Below, in pieces: positions 14,736 through 21,692 of a stretch of 39,319 bases of DNA. Position 1 is the first letter of the stretch; each line of letters begins with the position of its first letter. This DNA is from Lactococcus petauri. Lineage in GTDB: Bacteria; Bacillota; Bacilli; Lactobacillales; Streptococcaceae. A model generated the notes under the pieces. That model saw nothing but the letters and a program-made list of their open reading frames with translations. It was not told where the DNA came from and searched no databases. The position numbers and the translations under genes are program-made. Location: NCBI RefSeq assembly GCF_002154895.1, contig NZ_MUIZ01000009.1, positions 1 through 39,319 on the forward strand, in the 5' to 3' direction.

Positions 14736-14764
14736 ATTATACGAAGAACTGATAGGGATGTAAA
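14736..14764 (-). promoter_or_regulatory. Promoter of the XRE gene (leaderless mRNA)
   Basis: On the minus strand TTTACA (14759-14764), 17-base spacer, TATAAT (14736-14741). The expected start is within about 2-3 bases of the ATG at 14727. Confidence 0.65.
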
Positions 14765-14788
14765 GCAATCAATAAAATTTTTTCAGTA

Positions 14789-15172
14789 TTATTCTGATAG
14801 CAATCGATGTCGACGATATTCTTTTGGTAGAAATTTTCGTATTTCATCCTCGTTATATCCAATAAGATGGTTATTTCCATCCATAATAATTGGTGTCTGA
14901 AGTACATAAGGATGTGAAAGAACAAAGTAGAGAGCTTCATTAAATGAGAGGAGTTCCATATATTTTAGGGCATCTTTAACCTCGGAGCTACTCTTTCCTG
15001 GGCGCTTTACAATATCTTTTAGTCCTTCATCGGAAAGCTGAAGTAATTTGAAAAGATCGTCCCTGGTCATTTTACTTATTTGTTGTTTCTGTACGTCAAT
15101 ATTATATTTTTCAAACCAAGAAAATGCACGTCGAGAAGAACCGCAACTCCCTCTATAATAAACTTTAATCAT
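14789..15172 (-). CDS. Spx/ArsC-family protein
   Basis: A 127-residue thioredoxin-fold protein of the ArsC/Spx family: IKVYYRGSCGSSRRAFSWF at the N-terminus, VKRPGKSSSE in the middle and a LQTPIIMDGNNHLIGYNEDEIRKFLP C-terminus. Spx proteins bind the RNA polymerase alpha subunit and redirect transcription under thiol or envelope stress. Here the redox pair is CxxS (Cys10-Ser13), so classical disulfide sensing is not possible; several lactococcal Spx paralogues also lack the second cysteine. Ribosome site AAAGGAT precedes the ATG. Plasmid carriage of a polymerase-binding regulator is notable. Confidence 0.85.
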   Translation of the reverse strand: MIKVYYRGSCGSSRRAFSWFEKYNIDVQKQQISKMTRDDLFKLLQLSDEGLKDIVKRPGKSSSEVKDALKYMELLSFNEALYFVLSHPYVLQTPIIMDGNNHLIGYNEDEIRKFLPKEYRRHRLLSE

Positions 15173-15292
15173 CTTTCATCCTTTGTTTAACTTTATCCAT
15201 TGTATCATAGCAGTACGTATAACGCATTTAGAATGGGTGTTTTGATATAATTAAAGTAAGTATTTTATTATAATTGATTGGAACAAACTATA

Positions 15293-15907
15293 ATGACAAA
15301 ATTGACTGTGTTAAAATCAAAATTTATTCGTATGTTTAATCCATACTATGAATGGGATGATGAAACTGATGAGCTCTCCCTCAATGAAATAAATACCCCC
15401 ACATCTAAATATGATTTTTCAGACGTACCTAATTTGAGCCACTCATACTATGATCTTCATGAATTTGGATATTTCATTAATGAAGAGAATGCTTTAAAAT
15501 TTTTTCAACTTAGAGACCTGACCAATTGTCCTGAATTTCTATCTGAATCAACTAGTACCTCCTTCGTCGAGTTTGGGTGGCACTCTATTGAAGTTAAGGA
15601 ACAATTTAAAAGAAGAAGAGTTATGTCTTTTGTAATGCTCAGTATCATGCATACGATATTGAAGTATGAAATTGAAAAAGATGTTTGTTTCTTTTTAAGG
15701 AATACTTCAAAAGAAATAGATTCTGAAACACCTGGTAGAGGGGAAAATTTAAAGGTTTATAATTCAATTTTGACAAAATATGAAAAAGGACTTCAGCATG
15801 AGATTTTTTGGAAAGAAAATCGTATTAGCGATCTTGCTCATATTGAGCAACAAATTTCTTCAGAGAAAAAATATTTGATAAAAGAATACCCAAACACTTT
15901 TTTCTAA
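15293..15907 (+). CDS. Hypothetical protein, 204 aa
   Basis: Start set at the ATG at 15293 (GGAA about 9 bases upstream); a TTG five codons earlier is possible. Not recognised. It is soluble, acidic in the first third, with a hydrophobic helix near the middle (MSFVMLSIMHTILKY) and a lysine-rich end. No partner gene is obvious; it is divergent from the Spx-like gene. A TGATATAAT box at about 15243-15250 could be its promoter. Confidence 0.6.
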   Translation: MTKLTVLKSKFIRMFNPYYEWDDETDELSLNEINTPTSKYDFSDVPNLSHSYYDLHEFGYFINEENALKFFQLRDLTNCPEFLSESTSTSFVEFGWHSIEVKEQFKRRRVMSFVMLSIMHTILKYEIEKDVCFFLRNTSKEIDSETPGRGENLKVYNSILTKYEKGLQHEIFWKENRISDLAHIEQQISSEKKYLIKEYPNTFF

Positions 15908-16000
15908 GTTTAGTTCTATTGTGAATTTTATGATAAATCTATTTTAGTGTAAAATGCAGCTAACAGGTAAACTTTGGGATAGGTTCAAACTAACGATGGC

Positions 16001-16045
16001 CCAGTATTTAAAGAAATTAAGGATCTGAAAGACACTGTAAAATAG
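16001..16045 (+). pseudogene. 3' fragment of a hup gene
   Basis: Encodes PVFKEIKDLKDTVK and a stop, against PAFKAGKALKDAVK at the end of the HU gene (4673-4717). It is followed at the same distance by the same antisense promoter and toxin locus, so hup tail and toxin locus were duplicated together. The stretch 15908-16000 before it holds nothing recognisable. Confidence 0.7.
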
Positions 16046-16055
16046 ACTTTTAATT

Positions 16056-16198
16056 TTGAAAAGTTCTTACCTTTTGATATAATAAAGGTAAAGAAAAAGG
16101 ACTTGCTGTAAACAAGTCCCATGTAGCCGTTTTAAGAACGGTAGCAAAGTTGTTAATCTAAATGATCGTTACCTGCTAAGATGAACGGTCATTTTTTT
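16056..16198 (+). ncRNA. Antisense antitoxin RNA, holin-like toxin locus 2
   Basis: Promoter TTGAAA (16056-16061), 16-base spacer, TATAAT (16078-16083). Hairpins: GGACTTG/CAAGTCC (16099-16119), CCGTT/AACGG (about 16127-16141) and terminator AATGATCGTT/AACGGTCATT (16161-16170, 16184-16193) followed by T7. All stems are conserved with locus 1 through compensating changes. Confidence 0.7.
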
Positions 16199-16290
16199 AT
16201 GCTTTTGATGATCTCAAGAATGAGACCAATTAATCCTAGTATAAAGCTACCGAAGGTAAACATCAATACTAGAGATTCAAATACACTCAA
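16189..16290 (-). CDS. Holin-like type I toxin (Hol-Tox family), copy 2
   Basis: A 33-residue membrane peptide with TTG start, reading MSVFESLVLMFTFGSFI and ending IIKSIKK. This is close to the family consensus MSVFExLxLMxxFGxFI. The AAAGGC ribosome site lies 12-7 bases before the start, and an in-frame stop upstream excludes a longer form. The stop codon lies in the shared terminator. It is about half identical to copy 1, enough divergence for the two antitoxin RNAs to be specific (inference). Confidence 0.85.
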   Translation of the reverse strand: MSVFESLVLMFTFGSFILGLIGLILEIIKSIKK

Positions 16291-16302
16291 AATTTTCGCC
16301 TT

Positions 16303-16335
16303 TCATGTTTTGTGAGATATTGCCACTAAAACCAT
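16303..16335 (-). promoter_or_regulatory. Leader ORF before toxin copy 2
   Basis: ATG-initiated 10-codon ORF (MVLVAISHKT) with a very strong GGAGG site 7 bases upstream. Its TGA is followed by exactly 12 bases and then the toxin TTG, the same spacing as in copy 1. The minus-strand extended -10 TGATATAAT at about 16382-16390 is the likely mRNA promoter. Confidence 0.5.
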
Positions 16336-16402
16336 GGCATCACCTCCAATCGGGGCTACCGTTCATAAACTCTACCTTACTATTATATCAAAAAGACGTA
16401 AA

Positions 16403-16428
16403 AAAAGAGCCATGAGGTAGGCTCTTTT
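16403..16428 (-). terminator. Terminator of the zinc-ribbon membrane protein gene
   Basis: Perfect 9-base arms AAAAGAGCC / GGCTCTTTT with an 8-base loop, 5 bases after the stop codon, with a T-run on the minus strand. Confidence 0.85.
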
Positions 16429-16432
16429 ATGA

Positions 16433-18145
16433 TTATTTCATTTTAGAAATACTTGGATAATCAGTTTTAAGAGAGTCAAGAACTTCTTGAACACTGTTAA
16501 AGCTTTGATAGTTTGAATACTTATTATCACTAGTTAAGCTAGAAACATCTACTTTATCTCCCTTGAGTGTCAAACCAGAATATCCATAAACCTTATATTT
16601 AGAAGGTTCTGTTCTATTATCTGACTTCTCATCAACTTTATAAATTGTAAGTATTGAGAACTGACCTGCAGTATCAGAGTCATCACTAAACCAAGAGTTA
16701 GTAATATTTTTACCAACAAAATAGCTATCTTGACGTGTTACAGTATAAGTAGACCAAGAGTTCGATTTATTATCATCACGTGCCACAGAATCAGTTTGGG
16801 TAAGTAATTCATCAAGGTTTGAAAGTTGTACAGAATCTTTAAGCCCGGATACTTCAACAGTTTTTGATTTAGAACCTTCTAAGACTTTCCCATTTGAAGC
16901 TTCTTGTTCAATGTAGCTATCTGAAAGTTCTAATGTTATTTTATCTCCATTTGAAAGTTTAGAGGTATCATCAGTCGTACTAAACATATTTTCATCATAA
17001 TCAACAGTTCCATAATGATTAAATCCATTATATTTAATTGATTTTAAGAGGCTATCAACAGTATAACTTGTTGATTTTTTTAATCCTGAAACAGTGAATG
17101 TCTTTGTTTCAGATTTAACCGGACTTTTTTTCAATTCTGAAGAAATAGTGACTGTTACTTTGTCTCCATTCGATAGACCAGAAGTTTTATCAAGATTAAC
17201 TGAAATATCTGAGGGACTCATATCTGTTTTTTTGCTCATTATATCTGCAATTTTTTCATCATAGTTTCCAGAAAGTCTTGCTTCTCCTTGATGATCATAG
17301 CCAGAAAATTCTACTTTCACATCTTTAATCACAGATTTTTGCATACTATTTACAATCGCAAAAATCCCGAACATAGCAAGTATTAAGGCAGCTATCCCTC
17401 CACCAATCATCCATTGTTTTTTGGTAACTTTAGAAAGATCGAGGTTAATTTTTTCATCACTTTTTTTTAAGAAAAGATAGAGAGTATAACATGCTCCTCC
17501 GAGCATGACAAGCAGTCCAATAATAATTATCATTCCTGCAGGACCAAACAATGAGTTTATTAAATCTTTTGAACTAGAGTTTGAAGCAATTGCAGATTGA
17601 ACTTTAGCATTAAAAATAAAATACAAAATAGTCACAAGCAGTGCAGCAACACCGCTGATAATTTTTGATATTTTTTTATTGATAAATGTACAAACGATGA
17701 CAACAAGTGGAAGTATAGTCATTGCGGCTATAAAAAACTGTAATTGATGAATCATTGAAGAAACTTCACCGGATACAGAAGACCCACTTCTTAAAGATTC
17801 ACCAAGGCCAAGAAATTGTTTAATAAATTTTACGCTTCCAGCTAAAGTGGAACTTTGATGTCCTAAAAAAGGGATCGTTATATCAAAAAACTTAAAAACG
17901 TAAACTCCTAAAAGTGTGATAATCGCACCTACTATTGCAATAATATCACTAGGAATAAGATGGTATTTCCTCATAATATTTTTTACTTTGTCTTTAAAAT
18001 TAGACATAGAGGAATTTTGAGGTTCTGATGTGATTGTAGAGGTTTCTTCTACAATAGTTTGTTTTGTTCCACAGTGAGGGCAAAATACACTAGATTCGTT
18101 TAATTGTTCGCCACAATTTGTACAACTGTTCTTTTTGTTTTCCAT
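16433..18145 (-). CDS. Zinc-ribbon polytopic membrane protein with extracellular repeats
   Basis: A 570-residue protein. The N-terminus is a zinc ribbon (Cys8, Cys11, Cys22, Cys25: CTNC, CPHC) facing the cytoplasm. About five membrane helices follow (about 64-84, 132-152, 158-176, 200-225, 240-262). The last 300 residues are outside and contain repeated units: FSGYDHQGEARL recurs as YNGFNHYGTVDYDE, and LSNGDKVTV recurs as LSNGDKITL. The plan recalls TcaA/YvbJ-type zinc-ribbon envelope proteins, which sense or protect the cell wall. The operator shared with the gene at 1916 suggests regulated expression. Function unproven. Confidence 0.75.
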   Translation of the reverse strand: MENKKNSCTNCGEQLNESSVFCPHCGTKQTIVEETSTITSEPQNSSMSNFKDKVKNIMRKYHLIPSDIIAIVGAIITLLGVYVFKFFDITIPFLGHQSSTLAGSVKFIKQFLGLGESLRSGSSVSGEVSSMIHQLQFFIAAMTILPLVVIVCTFINKKISKIISGVAALLVTILYFIFNAKVQSAIASNSSSKDLINSLFGPAGMIIIIGLLVMLGGACYTLYLFLKKSDEKINLDLSKVTKKQWMIGGGIAALILAMFGIFAIVNSMQKSVIKDVKVEFSGYDHQGEARLSGNYDEKIADIMSKKTDMSPSDISVNLDKTSGLSNGDKVTVTISSELKKSPVKSETKTFTVSGLKKSTSYTVDSLLKSIKYNGFNHYGTVDYDENMFSTTDDTSKLSNGDKITLELSDSYIEQEASNGKVLEGSKSKTVEVSGLKDSVQLSNLDELLTQTDSVARDDNKSNSWSTYTVTRQDSYFVGKNITNSWFSDDSDTAGQFSILTIYKVDEKSDNRTEPSKYKVYGYSGLTLKGDKVDVSSLTSDNKYSNYQSFNSVQEVLDSLKTDYPSISKMK

Positions 18146-18177
18146 AAAATCTCCATTAATATTAATAAAAACGATAA

Positions 18178-18198
18178 TATCAATATAAAATATTGATA
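18178..18198. promoter_or_regulatory. ATATTGATA inverted-repeat operator
   Basis: Perfect 9-base arms TATCAATAT / ATATTGATA separated by AAA, at the expected transcription start of the zinc-ribbon gene. The extended -10 TGTTATAAT is at 18204-18212 on the minus strand. Same box as at 1817-1841 and 1872-1880. Confidence 0.55.
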
Positions 18199-18215
18199 AA
18201 ATAATTATAACAAAA

Positions 18216-18252
18216 AAGAGTATTGTGAACCACAGAGGCCCGCAATACTCTT
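18216..18252 (-). terminator. Terminator of the relaxase-fic operon
   Basis: Perfect 10-base arms AAGAGTATTG / CAATACTCTT, 17-base loop, T-run on the minus strand; 11 bases after the fic stop codon. Confidence 0.85.
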
Positions 18253-18263
18253 ATAATTTTTAT

Positions 18264-19196
18264 TTATAGATCTAAATCAAAGTCAGTTTTATCTGCAGAG
18301 GGAAGTTTTTGAGGATTTTCTTTCATATTATTTTGGCTATGAAAGAGATCAGTTGCTAACTCTCTTTCCATTTCAGTTAAAGGACGTCCTTTTGAAAGTT
18401 CAAATTGAGAAAGCCAAGAAATGAGAGGATCTTTTTCCTGTACCTTTTGCAATTGGAAACTTTTCTCCCAGGTCTTTTCTGTTTGATACTTCAAAAATTC
18501 GTACATACTTAAATAATTTTCTTCTTCGTCAAAACTTTGAAGCGCTGCATAATAATATTTTTTATCTTCATCATAGATAATGATTGGCGGATGATTGTGT
18601 GTCATCAAGAAGTAATTCATTAAGGTACGCCCTACTCGACCATTTCCATCCGCAAAAGGATGTATGGCTTCGAACTGAAGGTGGAAATAGGTTGCTGCTT
18701 TTAAAGGTTCAGTTTCTTTAAAGTCTTGCATGACTTCTAAAATTTCTTTCAGATCATCCTCGACAGCCTCTACACTGCTTCCTACTTCATGTATTCCTGT
18801 GACATAGTCATGCTTTTTAAACTCACCAGGGCGCTCTCCCTGCTCTACAAATCGACGATAATCATAAGTCCCTTCAGTTAACACACGAAGTGTCTCTTTG
18901 ATGAGATCAATAGACAAGGGGACTTTATCAATGATTTTTAATTTCAAATAGTCATAAGCTTTTTTTTGATTTTCAATTTCAAAAATAACTTTTGGATCTC
19001 CAGTAAAATTTAAAACCTTGCCTTTTTCAAAAACTTCTCGTGTATCATGGTAAGTGATTTCTTCATTCTCAATCTTCCCAGAATTATAGGCAAATAAGAT
19101 TTTAAAGTTATCTAGGATGCTTTCAAACTGAGAAATAGTTTGAATATTTTTTGATTGGTAAACAGAAACTGTTTTTTCATATTGTGACATTATCAT
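18264..19196 (-). CDS. Fic-domain AMP transferase
   Basis: A 310-residue protein with the complete active site HPFADGNGRVGR (residues 179-190); His179 is the catalytic base. Fic enzymes transfer AMP or another nucleotide from ATP to hydroxyl side chains of target proteins. Residues 39-44 (SGKIEN) match the inhibitory helix motif (S/T)xxxE(G/N), so it carries its own inhibitor (class II) and needs no antitoxin gene. It lies last in the oriT-MobC-relaxase operon, 49 bases after the relaxase, with AAGGAG before the start. The C-terminus ends in an acidic DFDLDL. It could be a regulator, an addiction factor or a protein delivered during mating; the last is speculation. Confidence 0.93.
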   Translation of the reverse strand: MIMSQYEKTVSVYQSKNIQTISQFESILDNFKILFAYNSGKIENEEITYHDTREVFEKGKVLNFTGDPKVIFEIENQKKAYDYLKLKIIDKVPLSIDLIKETLRVLTEGTYDYRRFVEQGERPGEFKKHDYVTGIHEVGSSVEAVEDDLKEILEVMQDFKETEPLKAATYFHLQFEAIHPFADGNGRVGRTLMNYFLMTHNHPPIIIYDEDKKYYYAALQSFDEEENYLSMYEFLKYQTEKTWEKSFQLQKVQEKDPLISWLSQFELSKGRPLTEMERELATDLFHSQNNMKENPQKLPSADKTDFDLDL

Positions 19197-19245
19197 TTCT
19201 CCTTCTCAGTCCTCATGTTTAATTATAACATAAGAAAATAACCCT

Positions 19246-20778
19246 TTATTTCTCAATAAATTCTTCTTGATTATCTTTATTTTGTGTTTTTTCTAATTGC
19301 TGTGCATTAATTTTATTTGCCGCAATTCTTTGTCCGGCTTCATAAGTTTTCATTTTTTTAACAAGATTATTATAAGCAACAGATAAATTTTTTCGCTCGC
19401 CCTGAAGTGCTTTTATTCGAGAAAGTTGTTCAGGAGTGGGATTAAATTTCACTTTTTCATTCTCTTCTAAAAGGCGATAGTCTAAATTTTCTAAAGCAAG
19501 TTTCACTCGAGACATGTGGTCTTGGAATTCTTCGCCTAAAACTTTGACAGCTTCACTTCCACCCAACTGGCGTTGAGAAACAATATTGAAAGCCGCAACC
19601 ATTTCTCGAACGTCCTGGATTGCAGAATTTTTTCTTTGTGGGACTAAGCCGCTTTTATCAACTAAATGTTGGACTACTTGAGAACCTTTAACAAATTTAC
19701 TTTGTGTCTTGTCCTCTTCATTTAAAAAGTAAAAGCTGTCTTTGTAGTTGATATACGCTTTATAAGAACCGTCTTCCTGGAGGTCTAATTTGTAATCGGG
19801 AATTTTGATTGTCCCTCTCTCAAACCGTCCATAGTCAATCTCTATGTATATGCCTGTCATGCTTTTGCTTTCAATTTGTTCTGGAGGGATAATAACTTCT
19901 ATATCAGGAAGTGCTTCTTTTTCTTTTTGAAATTTCTCAAAAGCTGTTTTCATTTCTTCGATAGCTAAACTTCCGGCCGGATTATTTTTTTTTGATTGGG
20001 CTACAATTTTTTCTAAAGAAAAAGATCTCCTTTTTTTATTTAAAGTATAATCACGTACCCACCGTTCTTGAGGGAAATCTTTTAAACGATAATTAATTAC
20101 CTGGCCATACTCTTTTGAAAAATGATTGCTGTCAATTTCAATATCAAGTGCTGCAGCTTTAATTTTAAAATCATCCCAGGAAGTGGAATGCTTGATCACA
20201 AAATTAAGACGTTCCTTTAAAAGCGTACGGTATGAATTTTTTCTTCGGTACGCTTGATACTTAGTATGAGAATTTCGCATTGTATTTTGTAGCACTAAGG
20301 CCCCATATTGGTCCGCAATTTTATCAGAGATATTTCTCAAAAGTCCTGGTGTCCTTTTGTGCCATCTAAATTTTTTCAAGTCAAGGGAAGATGTCGCATT
20401 AAAGATGATATGATTGTGCAGATGTCCTTGATCAATATGAGTCGCTATAACAAATTCGTGATGGCCGCCAGTTAATTCCAAAGCTGTTTTACGCCCAATC
20501 TCATGAACTTCTTCAGGAGAAAGATTATCCATTGGATCAAAAGACTGGATGATGTGTCTGGCCACAACTTCTTCATCTGATTTTTTGTTGGATGCCTCAT
20601 TATAGCTACGTGCCATTTTTCGAGTTAACTCCATTTCAAAAGCCGCGTTATTGACGTGGTTAATTTTATAACCCGATGTCAAAATTTGCTCTGCAGTTTT
20701 TTCTGGATTAACGATATACTTTAAAGCTCTTTCTAAATTATGAGCACTTTTTATAGATATAGTTTTTGTAATAGGCAT
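19246..20778 (-). CDS. MOBP-type relaxase
   Basis: A 510-residue relaxase of the MobA/VirD2-like family that nicks oriT and stays bound to the 5' end of the transferred strand. The metal-binding histidines are HIDQGHLHNH at residues 114-123. Motif I probably uses Tyr21 in KYIVNPEK (inference). The C-terminal half contains a lysine/glutamate-rich helical region that could contact the coupling protein. The start overlaps the MobC-like stop by one base. Length is normal for Gram-positive MOBP enzymes. Confidence 0.92.
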   Translation of the reverse strand: MPITKTISIKSAHNLERALKYIVNPEKTAEQILTSGYKINHVNNAAFEMELTRKMARSYNEASNKKSDEEVVARHIIQSFDPMDNLSPEEVHEIGRKTALELTGGHHEFVIATHIDQGHLHNHIIFNATSSLDLKKFRWHKRTPGLLRNISDKIADQYGALVLQNTMRNSHTKYQAYRRKNSYRTLLKERLNFVIKHSTSWDDFKIKAAALDIEIDSNHFSKEYGQVINYRLKDFPQERWVRDYTLNKKRRSFSLEKIVAQSKKNNPAGSLAIEEMKTAFEKFQKEKEALPDIEVIIPPEQIESKSMTGIYIEIDYGRFERGTIKIPDYKLDLQEDGSYKAYINYKDSFYFLNEEDKTQSKFVKGSQVVQHLVDKSGLVPQRKNSAIQDVREMVAAFNIVSQRQLGGSEAVKVLGEEFQDHMSRVKLALENLDYRLLEENEKVKFNPTPEQLSRIKALQGERKNLSVAYNNLVKKMKTYEAGQRIAANKINAQQLEKTQNKDNQEEFIEK

Positions 20779-21161
20779 TATTTTGTCCTCAATCGTGTAA
20801 TTTCTTGTGTAAGTTTTTTTATGACTGCTTCATAATTTTGCTTCATATCATGGACTTGTGAGGAGAGATATTGTATATCTTCATGATCAACCCTATCCGT
20901 TTCATTTGCTTTTTTTGAAATCTGATTAATGTTATTTCCGATACGATTTAAGGCGACCGAGTATTCTCCAACAGGTAGAAGCCCTTCTTTAACGCTAGAA
21001 AAATCATAAGTTTTAATTTCTCCGTCCAGAGCCATACGTCGCATATAGTTGGTAATATTTTTAACTTTTGCTTGTTGCATCCGATATCTAATTTTGAATT
21101 CTTCATCCGCATTCACGTAAACTTTAAGTGGTTTTGGTCTTTTTAATTGCTTATCAGACAT
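20778..21161 (-). CDS. MobC-like relaxosome accessory protein
   Basis: The start is set at 21161 (MSDKQLKRPKPLKVYVNADEE) because GGAGGAAA precedes it; upstream in-frame codons run through the oriT repeats. The product has 127 residues: a basic N-terminal ribbon-helix-helix-like part, then NRIGNNINQISKKANET, the MobC signature, and a C-terminal coiled coil. MobC-type proteins bind oriT and help the relaxase open DNA. It directly follows oriT and is coupled to the relaxase. Confidence 0.85.
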   Translation of the reverse strand: MSDKQLKRPKPLKVYVNADEEFKIRYRMQQAKVKNITNYMRRMALDGEIKTYDFSSVKEGLLPVGEYSVALNRIGNNINQISKKANETDRVDHEDIQYLSSQVHDMKQNYEAVIKKLTQEITRLRTK

Positions 21162-21207
21162 GGTATTTCCTCCATAAATAATATTTTGAGTGACATAAAA
21201 ATCGACA

Positions 21208-21308
21208 GGCAGGCTACGCCTGCCACAGATAAAGCCCCGCTTCGCATCCAACCTACGGCCGGAAGGGCTGTTATCTGGCAAGCATAGCAAGGTGGGCCCA
21301 CCTTGCTA
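21208..21308. other. oriT: Probable origin of transfer (oriT)
   Basis: A repeat-dense, GC-richer stretch directly upstream of mobC. It contains a hairpin GGCAGGC/GCCTGCC (21208-21224), an inverted repeat AGATAAAGCCC (21227-21237) against GGGCTGTTATCT (21265-21276, one bulged base) and a perfect 24-base palindrome (21285-21308). In MOBP systems the nick lies just 3' of such an inverted repeat, which would put it near 21275-21285; the exact base cannot be read from sequence alone. Confidence 0.7.
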
Positions 21309-21323
21309 AAAAATAAAAGAATT

Positions 21324-21357
21324 TCAAAGAAGGTCAGTTAAAACTGACCTTCTTTGA
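21324..21357 (-). terminator. Terminator of the conjugation operon
   Basis: Perfect 15-base arms (21324-21338, 21343-21357) with a TAAA loop and T-rich sequence on the minus strand. It closes the long operon that runs in from the right edge and insulates oriT. Confidence 0.9.
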
Positions 21358-21371
21358 CCTTTCTTTTGATT

Positions 21372-21692
21372 TTATTTTGGGGAAATCCCCAAACCCCTAA
21401 TAACTCGTTTTTTTAAATTTGTATCTTCTTCTTTTGAAAATTCCAAGATGATTTCTTGGAGAAATTTTTGATAGGCTTCCATATTTAGGTTTTCCATTTC
21501 TCGTTTAGTATTTTCAAGAGAGAGGATATATTCAGCTAACCAGGGACTTGAATTTTCTTCTAAAAATTTTTTCTCTCGCTCTAAAAAATTTATTAATGGC
21601 TTAGATTCGAGAAAGTCTTTTGTAGAAAAATTATTTTCTTTTAGAAGTTGGAAAATATTGTAGTGTCCATAGTTCCATTTATTCTGTGTCAT
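21372..21692 (-). CDS. Hypothetical protein, last gene of the conjugation operon
   Basis: Start chosen at 21692 (MTQNKWNYGHYN), 6 bases after GGAG; ATGs at 21695 and 21704 are alternatives. A helical protein of about 106 residues rich in Lys and Glu. Not recognised. It overlaps the end of the 538-residue gene, so it is translationally coupled. Confidence 0.6.
   Translation of the reverse strand: MTQNKWNYGHYNIFQLLKENNFSTKDFLESKPLINFLEREKKFLEENSSPWLAEYILSLENTKREMENLNMEAYQKFLQEIILEFSKEEDTNLKKRVIRGLGISPK

Noticed and set aside
21162-21290. N-terminal extension of the MobC-like protein through oriT
   Set aside because: The extension is the translation of the oriT repeats; a GGAGG site precedes the ATG at 21161.
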